A stretch of 23,942 nt of DNA from JBQTIQ01 sp052387955 (GTDB taxonomy: Bacteria > Actinomycetota > Acidimicrobiia > Acidimicrobiales > JACDCH01). Location: the NCBI GenBank assembly GCA_052387955.1, contig JBQTIQ010000045.1, positions 1 through 23,942 of the forward strand, in the 5' to 3' direction. The notes under the pieces were generated by a model. That model was not told the origin of the DNA, made no database searches, and saw nothing but the letters and a program-made list of their open reading frames with translations. The position numbers and the translations under genes were made by a program. Below are positions 1 through 7,054 of this stretch, one piece after another (position 1 is the first letter of the stretch; the number at the start of each line of letters is the position of its first letter).

Positions 1-19
1 GGGCCCCTCGGTTCGGCGT

Positions 20-112
20 GGGGGGGGGGGGTGGGGTGGCGCTTTTTGCGCCCCCCGGGCCGGCCGCGCCCCCCCCCGCCCCTGGTGGGGGGGGGGCCGG
101 CCGGCGCCCGTC
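20..112. terminator. G/C homopolymer hairpin downstream of the anti-sigma gene
   Basis: This stretch holds a run of 12 G (20-31), 9 C (69-77) and 10 G (87-96). The C and G runs, with their flanking CCGGCC blocks, form a long imperfect inverted repeat (about 55-112). A smaller hairpin, GGCGC-TTTTT-GCGCC, sits at 38-52. It begins about 30 nt past the stop of the minus-strand sigma/anti-sigma operon, so a terminator role is reasonable, but there is no U-tract. Runs of this length are also prone to sequencing or assembly error, and the window edge is only 20 bases away. Confidence 0.4.
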
Positions 113-140
113 AAGGGGAGTCAGGGGAGATCAGACCGGC

Positions 141-1445
141 TCAGCTCGAACCGAAACCACCGAAGAAGCCGCCGCCGGCGCCGCCGAACAGGCCGCCCAT
201 GCTGCCGAAGAGACCACCGAGCATGCCGCCGGTCTGGCCGCCACCGCCCAACAAGCCGCCCAGGCCACCGAGGCCCCCGAGCAGGCCGCCGGTCTGGCCG
301 CCACCGCCCAACAAGCCGCCCAGGCCGCCCAGGCCACCGAGCAGGTCGCCGCCGGGCAGGGTGCCCGTACCAGCGCCCGTGCCCGGCCCGGTGCCGAGCA
401 CACCGCCGGGGACCAGGCCCTGGATGGGCAACATCGACAGGATCGTCTGGGGCAGCTGCATCAGCACGTCGATGGGCAGCAGGCTCAGGATCGTTGTCGG
501 GAGCTGGGTGAGGACGTCGATGGGCAGCGCGCTGAGGATCGTGGTCGGCAGTTGGGTGAGGATGTCGAGGGGCAGCCCGGCGAGGACGTCAGTGGGCATC
601 GACGACATGACGCCGGTGGGCATCATCGACAGCACCCCGGTCGGGAGCATGGTGAGAATGCTCGACAGGATGTCCATCGGGAGCTGCAGCAGCGTGCCCA
701 GCGGGAGCTGGGAGAGGATGTCGAAGGGCAGCTGGATCAGCTCGCCGATCGGGAGCTGGGCCAGCAGGCTCAGGGGCAGCTCGATCAGCTGGTCGATGGG
801 CAGGCTCGACAACACGTCGAGGCCGGGCACGCCCGAAGGCGCCGACGTGGTGGCCACCACGTCGCCGGACACGTCCCCGGCCGGCGTCGTCACATCGGGC
901 AGCACCGATCCGGCGACGTCGGGGATGGGCAGCGACGGCATCGTGAGGGGTGGCACCGTGGGCACCGGTACGTCGTCGACGACGTCGGGCAACAGGTCGA
1001 CCAGGGCGGCGCCGGTCGCCGACGTCGCCTTCACCGACGAGCTCGAGGCGCGGTCGGGCCACACCCGGGCGACGGCACCGAACAGGACTGCGGCCGCCGC
1101 CGCGCCTACGAGGACTCTCCGGGCCACGCCCGGCCCTTCGCCATAGGTGGTGGTGCGAGCGGGAGAGGGTTTGGTGTGGTCAGCAATCGGCAACGTCGGT
1201 TCTCCTGGTGCGGCGGGGATGAGGGTGTGCCCGACGAGAGCGGCGAGCGCCGGGCTCGGCGCCGGCACCGCTTCGATGGCGAGGGCCCTGATGTCCTCGA
1301 GGACGGCGGCGACGGCCAGCAGACCGGGGTCGAAGTCGTCGTCGGCGAAGACGCCGTTGTCGGGCTCGTCATCGAGCAGAGCCGACGCCTCGGCGTCGGT
1401 GACCTCGTGGGGGGGCACGTCCCAGCTATCGATGGGCCCCCTCAT
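141..1445 (-). CDS. Membrane-anchored putative anti-sigma factor with LP-octapeptide repeats and Gly-rich tail
   Basis: The product is 434 residues and has no ZAS-type HxxxCxxC motif. Residues 1-105 are acidic, then Pro/Ala-rich, and contain a helix-like stretch (about 40-60) that could bind sigma. A single membrane segment (about 108-127, VARR then VLVGAAAAAVLFGAV) predicts a cytoplasmic N-terminus and an outer C-terminus. Residues 215-346 are about sixteen 8-residue units of consensus LPxxxLxQ (for example LPIDVLTQ, LPTTILSA). Residues 362-434 are Gly/Leu-rich with a 20-residue block repeated in tandem (about 368-407). The ATG overlaps the sigma stop as ATGA, which implies translational coupling. 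The anti-sigma role is inferred from this position, the single membrane segment and the cytoplasmic N-domain. I do not recognise the repeat domain as any family. A surface or wall sensor is possible. Confidence 0.72.
   Translation of the reverse strand: MRGPIDSWDVPPHEVTDAEASALLDDEPDNGVFADDDFDPGLLAVAAVLEDIRALAIEAVPAPSPALAALVGHTLIPAAPGEPTLPIADHTKPSPARTTTYGEGPGVARRVLVGAAAAAVLFGAVARVWPDRASSSSVKATSATGAALVDLLPDVVDDVPVPTVPPLTMPSLPIPDVAGSVLPDVTTPAGDVSGDVVATTSAPSGVPGLDVLSSLPIDQLIELPLSLLAQLPIGELIQLPFDILSQLPLGTLLQLPMDILSSILTMLPTGVLSMMPTGVMSSMPTDVLAGLPLDILTQLPTTILSALPIDVLTQLPTTILSLLPIDVLMQLPQTILSMLPIQGLVPGGVLGTGPGTGAGTGTLPGGDLLGGLGGLGGLLGGGGQTGGLLGGLGGLGGLLGGGGQTGGMLGGLFGSMGGLFGGAGGGFFGGFGSS
225..344 (-). 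repeat. Two tandem 60-bp units coding the Gly/Leu-rich tail
   Basis: 225-284 and 285-344 are near-identical 60-bp direct repeats inside the putative anti-sigma gene. They encode a duplicated 20-residue Gly/Leu block ending in GGGGQTGG. The near-identity suggests a recent duplication, and copy number may vary between strains. Confidence 0.8.
408..803 (-). repeat. Degenerate 24-bp repeats coding about 16 LP-octapeptides
   Basis: In the frame of the minus-strand gene this segment reads as consecutive 8-residue units beginning LP or MP, with Leu, Ile or Met at unit position 6 and often Gln at position 8. One unit (LPMDILSSILTM) is 12 residues long. The DNA copies have diverged, but alternating pairs (LPIDVLTQ then LPTTILS-) suggest later duplication of 16-residue blocks. 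Confidence 0.8.
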
Positions 1446-2008
1446 TCGGACACCGCTTCCGTGAGAATTCTTCGAAGTGTCCCGAGGCCACGCCGGCTCA
1501 GCGCTTTGACCGCGGTGTTCGGGCGTCCGACGACAAGCCCGGTTTCCTCGACCGACAGGCCACCGATAAATCGCAACAGGATGACGTCTCGCTGCTGAGG
1601 CGTGAGCTGGTCGAGAAGATCGCGCACGCGCTCGTCGGCGAGGCGACGGAGGGCGTCGAGCTCGGCGTCGCCGCCGGCGATCTCGTGACAGCCGTCGACC
1701 GACACCGTGGGCACCCGTCGCTGACGGGCGCGACGAGCGTCGATCAGGCGCCGATGGGCGATGGTCAGCAGCCACGAACGGAACTCGGGTTCGGCCCCTT
1801 CGAAGCGATCGAGGCCGCGGAACGCCTGCAGGAACACCTCGCTGGTGAGATCGTCGGGATCCTCCGCACCTTGGATGCGGAGGTAGCCCGCGACGACGGG
1901 AGCGAGGGCGCGCCAGAGTTGGTCGAAGGCGGCGCGGTCGCCGCCTCGCGCCCGCTCGAGCACGAGCGCAAAGCTCGAAGGTGCAAAGGCTGTGGCCGTC
2001 CTACTCAT
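1442..2008 (-). CDS. RNA polymerase sigma factor, ECF/sigma-70 family
   Basis: The product is 188 residues, a normal length for a group 4 (ECF) sigma factor. Region 2 is at about 24-98 (DRAAFDQLWRAL, then DDLTSEVFLQAFRGL and FRSWLLTIAHRRLIDARR). Region 4 is at about 124-182 (LTPQQRDVILLRFIGGLS, then the helix-turn-helix VGRPNTAVKALSRRG). It should direct RNA polymerase to a small regulon and be held inactive by the overlapping downstream membrane protein. The ATG at 2008 has GGGAGG about six bases upstream. An in-frame ATG at 2077, with GAGGG before it, would add 23 residues, but that extension has weaker third-position GC, so 2008 is preferred. The hydratase gene is divergent across about 200 bp, which probably holds both promoters. 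Confidence 0.9.
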   Translation of the reverse strand: MSRTATAFAPSSFALVLERARGGDRAAFDQLWRALAPVVAGYLRIQGAEDPDDLTSEVFLQAFRGLDRFEGAEPEFRSWLLTIAHRRLIDARRARQRRVPTVSVDGCHEIAGGDAELDALRRLADERVRDLLDQLTPQQRDVILLRFIGGLSVEETGLVVGRPNTAVKALSRRGLGTLRRILTEAVSE

Positions 2009-2209
2009 CCGCGCCCTCCCGGTTTCGTAGTCCCTTTCGGCGGAATCGGGCGCGTCCTTGAACGGTTGACGAACCATCGTCACCCTCGTAGTTCGCCTCA
2101 ATGCCCCGACGGCACGGATTAGCTGTCTCGGAAATGAGGAGGGCCAGGGCGGGGACCAGCCCACAATGACTAGGAACTGACCGGACGAGATGCCACAGGG
2201 ACTAGACCG

Positions 2210-3004
2210 GTGCCCCAGACGACGAACGGAGCGACCGTGGACGACGAGCAACAGCAGGCGTGGGCGCGGGAGCTGGTCGCGGCTCGCGACGAGCGCCGCA
2301 CCATCGATCCCATCTCCGACCGGGTGCCGCTCTCGATGGGCGAGGCCTACGCCATCCAGCACCTCGTGACACAGGCCTCGCTCGACCGGGGGGAGCGCAT
2401 CGTCGGCTGGAAGCTAGGCTACACCTCCCAGGCCATGCGGGAGCAGATGGGGGTGGACGAGCCCAACTTCGGTCCCTTGACCGACGCCATGCTGCTGGCC
2501 TCCGGTGACTCGGTAAGCCCGGTGCTGTCCCAGCCCCGGGTGGAACCTGAGATCGCCCTGCGCTTCGGCCGCCCGCTCGAGGCCGGGGCCACCGTGGACG
2601 GTGTGCTCGAAGCGGTGGACGACGCCATCGCCTGCCTCGAGGTCGTCAACTCGGTCTACACCGGCTACCGCTTCACCATCGCCGACAACACCGCCGACCA
2701 GTCCTCGGCGGCCCAGGTCGTGCTCGGCCCGGCCCTTCCCGCCAAGGACGGTTTGGAGCTCGTCCAGGTGCGGCTCGAGCACAGCGACGGCACCACCGCC
2801 GACGCCACCGGCGCGGCGGCATCGGGGCATCCCGCGGCCAGCGTGGTATGGCTGCTCGAGCAGCTCGGGGGCCGCGGCCGGCGCATCGAAGCCGGCGACG
2901 TGGTCATCACCGGCGGGCTGACGAAGGCGTTGCCGCTGGGCCCGGGCGACACCATCGGCGCCACCTTCGACGGCCGCACCACCGTGGTGGTCCACCGGGC
3001 CTGA
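2210..3004 (+). CDS. 2-keto-4-pentenoate hydratase / FAH-family protein (MhpD-like)
   Basis: The product is 264 residues, matching the 2-oxopent-4-enoate hydratase and 4-oxalocrotonate decarboxylase group of the fumarylacetoacetase superfamily. GWKLGYTS at 66-73 is the typical MhpD signature. E112 and E114 in VEPEIALRF are the expected carboxylates of the divalent-metal site. The glycine-rich region near the end (GDVVITGGLT, then PLGPGDTI) is the conserved closing beta structure. Such enzymes hydrate a 2-oxo-4-enoate from meta-cleavage of aromatics, but no ring-cleavage dioxygenase is nearby, so the real substrate is open. The GTG at 2210 has no convincing ribosome site, and a GTG about nine codons in is an alternative. 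It leads a plus-strand run with a flavin monooxygenase and an exporter. Confidence 0.88.
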   Translation: MPQTTNGATVDDEQQQAWARELVAARDERRTIDPISDRVPLSMGEAYAIQHLVTQASLDRGERIVGWKLGYTSQAMREQMGVDEPNFGPLTDAMLLASGDSVSPVLSQPRVEPEIALRFGRPLEAGATVDGVLEAVDDAIACLEVVNSVYTGYRFTIADNTADQSSAAQVVLGPALPAKDGLELVQVRLEHSDGTTADATGAAASGHPAASVVWLLEQLGGRGRRIEAGDVVITGGLTKALPLGPGDTIGATFDGRTTVVVHRA

Positions 3005-3042
3005 GGCAGGGCATCCCGGTCTCCCTCGTACCCTTCGTCCCG

Positions 3043-4104
3043 ATGGGTGACTTCCCGGCCGCGCTGTCGGTCCTCGACCTCGCCCCGGTGGGCGAGGGCT
3101 ACACGAGCTCCGATGCCCTCCGCAGCTCGGTGCAGCTCGCTCGCCATGCCGAGGCGCTGGGCTATACCCGCTACTGGGTGGCTGAGCACCACGGGATGCC
3201 CGGTATCGCCAGTTCGTCCCCGGCGGTGCTGGTGTCGTCGCTGGCCGCCAACACGTCGACGATCCGGGTCGGCTCCGGCGGTGTGATGCTGCCCAACCAC
3301 GCCCCGTTGGTGGTGGCCGAGCAGTTCGGGATGCTCGAAGCCCTCTACCCCGGGCGCATCGACCTCGGCATCGGGCGCGCCCCGGGCACCGACCCGGTCA
3401 CCGCCCGGGCGCTCCGGCGCACGACGGCGCCGCTGTCGGCCGACGACTTCCCGGTCGAGCTGTCCGAGCTCCTGGGCTTCTTCAGCGGCGCCTTCCCCGA
3501 GGGCCACCCCTATCGCGACGTCCGGGCCGTCCCCGGCCGGGGTGACACGCCGGCGGTATGGCTGTTGGGGTCGACCGACTACAGCGCCCAGGTCGCCGGC
3601 CTCCTCGGCCTACCGTTCTCGTTCGCCTACCACTTCGCCGCCGCCAACCTCATGCCCGCGGTCGTCGCCTACCGCCGGCGCTTCGAGCCGTCGGAGACCC
3701 TGGAGAAGCCCTATCTGGCAGTTGGGATCACGGTCGTGTGCGCCGAGACCGAGGCCGAGGCCCGCTACCAGGCCGGCCCCGGGGTGCTGTCGTTCCTGCG
3801 GGTGCGCTCCGGCCGGGCCGGCAAGTGCCCCACCCCTCAGGAGGCGGCCGAGTACAACTACACGCCCTCCGAGCGCCTGATCGTGCACGAACTGCAGTCG
3901 GCCCAGGTGGTGGGCACCCCCGACACCGTGCGCCGGCGCCTGTTGGGGCTCGTCGAGCGCTGCGGCGCCGACGAGTTCGTCGTGAGCAACGTGGTCCACG
4001 GCCACGAGGACCGGGCTCGCTCCTACCGGTTGCTGGCCGAGGCGGTCGGCCTGCGGCCGCCGCCGGCGACGGCGCTGAATTCCGGGACCGCTCCGAATAG
4101 ATAA
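3043..4104 (+). CDS. LLM-class flavin-dependent oxidoreductase (luciferase-like monooxygenase)
   Basis: The product is 353 residues with a bacterial-luciferase-like TIM-barrel pattern. The N-terminal strand LSVLDLAPVGEG and the block YTRYWVAEHHGMPGIASSS (about 41-59) are typical of the MsnO8-like LLM subgroup. RVGSGGVMLPNHAPLVVAEQFG and YPGRIDLGIGRAPGTD follow in the usual order. Enzymes of this class use reduced flavin (FMNH2 or F420H2) and often O2; the sequence does not show which substrate. The ATG at 3043 is chosen because homology begins right there. It lies 38 bases after the hydratase stop with no clear ribosome site, so coupling to upstream translation is likely. The MFS gene begins 41 bases downstream, suggesting one transcription unit for oxidising and exporting a small molecule. 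Confidence 0.9.
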   Translation: MGDFPAALSVLDLAPVGEGYTSSDALRSSVQLARHAEALGYTRYWVAEHHGMPGIASSSPAVLVSSLAANTSTIRVGSGGVMLPNHAPLVVAEQFGMLEALYPGRIDLGIGRAPGTDPVTARALRRTTAPLSADDFPVELSELLGFFSGAFPEGHPYRDVRAVPGRGDTPAVWLLGSTDYSAQVAGLLGLPFSFAYHFAAANLMPAVVAYRRRFEPSETLEKPYLAVGITVVCAETEAEARYQAGPGVLSFLRVRSGRAGKCPTPQEAAEYNYTPSERLIVHELQSAQVVGTPDTVRRRLLGLVERCGADEFVVSNVVHGHEDRARSYRLLAEAVGLRPPPATALNSGTAPNR

Positions 4105-4145
4105 CCCGGTAACGTATTCGATGTGAAGCCCTGCGGCCGGAACCG

Positions 4146-5429
4146 ATGAGCCGGAAGCTCCGGGGGCTCAGCCGGGACACGTTCCAGTCCTTGCGTGTCC
4201 GCAACTTCCGGCTCTTCTTCGCCGGCCAGCTGATCTCCCAGGTCGGCAACTGGATGACCATGATCGCCATGGCGCTGCTCGTGCTGCGCCTCGACGGCAG
4301 CGGCCTCGACGTCGGCATCCTCACCGCCTGCCAGTTCGCTCCCCTCCTCGTGCTCGGACCATGGGCCGGGCTGGTCGCCGACCGTTCCGACAAGCGCACG
4401 CTGTTGATGACCGTGCAGGTGCTGGCGATGGTCCAGTCCTTCGTGCTCGCCGGCCTCGTCTTCAGCGGCGAGCCGCCGCTGTGGGCCATCAACCTGGTGG
4501 CGCTCGCCGGTGGGTTCGCCTTCGCCTTCGACAACCCCACCCGTCGGGCCTTCGTGGTCGAGATGGTGCCCGAGGCTCAGGTCCACAACGCCGTCAGCCT
4601 CAACAGCGCGCTGATGACGAGCTCGCGCATCGTCGGCCCCGCCCTCGCCGGCCTGTTGGCCTCGACGGTCGGCTTCGGTTGGACGTTCCTGGCCGACGGC
4701 CTGTCCTACCTCGCCGTCATCGGGGCGTTGTACCTGATGAACCCGGACGAGCTGCGGCGACCGCCGGCGACGCCCCGGGCCCGGGGCCAGGTGCGAGCCG
4801 GCCTGCGCTACGTGCGCACCGTCCCCGACCTCTGGGTCCCGCTGGTGATGATGGCCCTCATCGGCACGCTGGCCTTCAACTTCCAGGTCGTCATGCCCCT
4901 GTTCGTCGTGCGCGACCTCGGCGGCGAGGAGAGCGCGTTCACGTTGTTGTTCTCGGTGATGAGCCTGGGGTCCTTCGTGGGCGCCCTCGTCACCGCCCGG
5001 CGCACCCGGATCGAGCTGCACCATCTGGTCGCCGGGGCCACCGGCTTCGGGTTCTCGATGGCGGCCCTGGCGCTGGCCCCCAACCTGGCGGTGGCGTTCC
5101 CCATCGGGGCCCTGGTCGGCTGGTTCAGCATCGCCTTCCTGACCGCCGCCACCGCCATCACCCAGGTGCGGGCCGATCCCGCCATGCGGGGCCGGGTCCT
5201 TGCCCTGCAGGCGATGGTCTTCCTCGGCAGCACACCCCTCGGCGGCCCCGCGCTGGGCGCCATCTCGGACGCCTGGGGCGCCCGGGCCGGCCTCGCGGTC
5301 GGCGCCGGCGCCTGCCTGGCGGCGGCGGCAGTCGGGCAGCTCGCCGGCCGACGCCTTGCGGCCGCGCCGCCCGACGTCGATCCCGCCCCCGACGAGCACC
5401 CCTCGGTCCCCCTCCCCATCGCCGGCTGA
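4146..5429 (+). CDS. MFS transporter, EntS/MFS_3-like exporter
   Basis: The product is 427 residues, a normal MFS length, with about 10-12 hydrophobic helices. It starts with SLRVRNFRLFFAGQLISQVGNWM (shown here only as the family's opening block), the hallmark of the enterobactin-exporter-like MFS_3 group. The motif A loop between helices 2 and 3 is GPWAGLVADRSDKRTLLMT at 71-89. FDNPTRRAFVVEMV near 125-140 is also typical. It probably uses proton motive force to export a small lipophilic compound. The ATG at 4146 follows the monooxygenase stop by 41 bases. Its end converges on the Baeyer-Villiger-type gene with only 33 bases between. Confidence 0.9.
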   Translation: MSRKLRGLSRDTFQSLRVRNFRLFFAGQLISQVGNWMTMIAMALLVLRLDGSGLDVGILTACQFAPLLVLGPWAGLVADRSDKRTLLMTVQVLAMVQSFVLAGLVFSGEPPLWAINLVALAGGFAFAFDNPTRRAFVVEMVPEAQVHNAVSLNSALMTSSRIVGPALAGLLASTVGFGWTFLADGLSYLAVIGALYLMNPDELRRPPATPRARGQVRAGLRYVRTVPDLWVPLVMMALIGTLAFNFQVVMPLFVVRDLGGEESAFTLLFSVMSLGSFVGALVTARRTRIELHHLVAGATGFGFSMAALALAPNLAVAFPIGALVGWFSIAFLTAATAITQVRADPAMRGRVLALQAMVFLGSTPLGGPALGAISDAWGARAGLAVGAGACLAAAAVGQLAGRRLAAAPPDVDPAPDEHPSVPLPIAG

Positions 5430-5454
5430 AGTGCGAGCGGAGCAAGTGCTTCAG
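5426..5454. terminator. Possible bidirectional terminator between convergent genes
   Basis: CTGAAG at 5426-5431 is the inverse of CTTCAG at 5449-5454, in the short gap between the MFS stop and the convergent monooxygenase stop. The 17-base interior is partly self-complementary. There is no T-tract, so this is position-based support only. Confidence 0.4.
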
Positions 5455-5462
5455 GCCGATCC

Positions 5463-6950
5463 CTATCCGGCTCCAGGTCCGTGGGCGGTGATGTAGGCGT
5501 CGGGATCGAACCGGCGGGTCTGACGCCGGAAGCGGAACGTGAACGTGGGCCACAGCGTGGTGTTGTGGCCGTGGTCGTCGAGGTACCAGCTGCGGCAGCC
5601 ACCGGTGGTCCAAACCGAGCGGGCCGAACGCGCTTCGAGGTCGCGGGTGTACGCCTCCAGCGCCTGCGGCCGTACCTCGACGGTGGACAGGCCGTCGTCG
5701 CCCAGGGCCCGCAGGCAGCTCGTCACGTAGTCGACCTGGGCTTCGATCATGTACACGAGCGAGCTGTGGCCGAGACCGGTGTTGGGCCCGACAAGGAGGA
5801 AGAGGTTGGGGAAGCCGGCCACCGTGGTGCCTTTGTAGGCCCGCATCCCGTCGTGCCAGGCGTCGGCCAGCAGCCGTCCGTGACGGCCCCGGAGGCGACC
5901 GGCGGCGGGGTAGTCGGTGACGTGGAAGCCGGTACCGAGGATGATCGTGTCGGCCGGGCGGTCGACGCCGTCGGCGGTGAGGACCGACCGGCTCCGGACC
6001 TCGACGATCGCCGACGTCACGACATCGACGTTGTCCTCGGTCAAGGCCGGGAAGTAGTCGTCCGACAGCAGGATGCGCTTGCAGCCGAGGGTGTAGTCGG
6101 GGGTCAGCGCCGCCCGCAGGGCCGGATCGATGACCTGGTGGCGCAGGTGCGCCCGGGCCACCTTCTCGCCGCCCCGCAGGAAACGGCGGTCGACGGTGAA
6201 GCCCAGCACGACCAGCTCCCGGGCCCAGTAGATCGCCGACCGGCTCACGGCCTGGGCCACCGGCAGACGCCGGTACAGCCAGCGCTCGGCCGCGCTGATG
6301 GCCCGGTCGCGACGGGGCACGACCCAGGGCGGGGTGCGCTGGTAGACGTCGAGGTGCGCCACCACGGGCTGGATCCGGGGCACGAACTGGACGGCCGACG
6401 CCCCCGTCCCGATGACCGCCACCCGCTCACCGGCCAGCGAGTGGCGGTGGTCCCACCGGGCGGAGTGGAACATCGTCCCGCCAAAGCTCGACAGGCCGGG
6501 CAGGTCGGGGACCGCCGGCTCGCTCAGCGCCCCCATGGCGGCGACGAGGAACTGGGCCGAGAACTCCGTCGACCGGCCACTGCCCCCCATGACGGCTTGG
6601 ACCAGCCAGCGGCGGGTCTCGTCGTCCCAGCAAGCCTCGACGACCTCGTGCCCGAACCGGACGTGGGGCAGCACCCCGAAGCCCTCGGCGCACCGCCGCA
6701 GGTAGGCCTGGATCTCGGGCTGGGGCGAGTACGACCGGGCCCACTCGGGGTTGGGAGCGAACGAGTAGGAGTACAGGTGCGACGGCACGTCGCAGGCACA
6801 ACCGGGGTAGGTGTTGTCGCGCCAGGTGCCGCCGATCTCATCGGCCCGCTCGAGCACCACGAAGTCGTCGGTGCCTTCGCGCCGCAGGCGATCGGCCATG
6901 GCCAAGCCGGCGAAGCCGGCCCCGACGACGATGACCTTCACGACCTCCAT
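5463..6950 (-). CDS. Flavin-containing / Baeyer-Villiger-type monooxygenase
   Basis: The product is 495 residues with two Rossmann dinucleotide folds: FAD-binding GAGFAG at 10-15 and NADPH-binding GTGASA at 181-186. Between them, residues 156-167 read FGGTMFHSARWD, which fits the Baeyer-Villiger fingerprint FxGxxxHxxxW[PD]. GGTWRDNTYPGCACDVPSH (40-58) is the usual FAD-side block of this class. It should use NADPH and O2 to insert oxygen next to a ketone or oxidise a soft heteroatom; the substrate cannot be read from sequence. The ATG at 6950 gives a complete N-terminal fold directly before the first glycine motif. The gene diverges from the ABC1 kinase gene across about 100 bp and converges on the MFS gene. 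Confidence 0.93.
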   Translation of the reverse strand: MEVVKVIVVGAGFAGLAMADRLRREGTDDFVVLERADEIGGTWRDNTYPGCACDVPSHLYSYSFAPNPEWARSYSPQPEIQAYLRRCAEGFGVLPHVRFGHEVVEACWDDETRRWLVQAVMGGSGRSTEFSAQFLVAAMGALSEPAVPDLPGLSSFGGTMFHSARWDHRHSLAGERVAVIGTGASAVQFVPRIQPVVAHLDVYQRTPPWVVPRRDRAISAAERWLYRRLPVAQAVSRSAIYWARELVVLGFTVDRRFLRGGEKVARAHLRHQVIDPALRAALTPDYTLGCKRILLSDDYFPALTEDNVDVVTSAIVEVRSRSVLTADGVDRPADTIILGTGFHVTDYPAAGRLRGRHGRLLADAWHDGMRAYKGTTVAGFPNLFLLVGPNTGLGHSSLVYMIEAQVDYVTSCLRALGDDGLSTVEVRPQALEAYTRDLEARSARSVWTTGGCRSWYLDDHGHNTTLWPTFTFRFRRQTRRFDPDAYITAHGPGAG

Positions 6951-6994
6951 GGCGCCGGCGACCGTACGCGATCACCAGGTGAATGCGCTGAGAC

Positions 6995-7022
6995 ACGGTC
7001 AATAACCGTCCTCCCCTACACT
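6995..7022 (+). promoter_or_regulatory. Putative promoter and operator for the ABC1 kinase gene
   Basis: TACACT at 7017-7022 fits a -10 box, placing transcription start near 7030. Just upstream, ACGGT-CAATA-ACCGT (6995-7009) is a perfect inverted repeat where a -35 element would lie, so it could be a repressor site. The -35 itself is poor. This is pattern evidence only. Confidence 0.35.
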
Positions 7023-7054
7023 CGGCGACCGTGATCGTCGAACGGGAGGGGACG

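Noticed and set aside
225..803. CRISPR-like array
   Set aside because: The periodicity is 24 and 60 bp without unique spacers and lies in frame inside a coding gene.
18..1598. Long plus-strand open frames opposite the sigma/anti-sigma genes
   Set aside because: They are antisense shadows kept open by high GC and repeats, with low-complexity Gln/Glu/Gly or Pro/Arg sequence. The minus strand has real domains.
4023..5602. Long minus-strand open frames opposite the MFS gene
   Set aside because: Composition is His/Gln/Gly/Arg-rich with no domain pattern, while the plus strand encodes a clear transporter.
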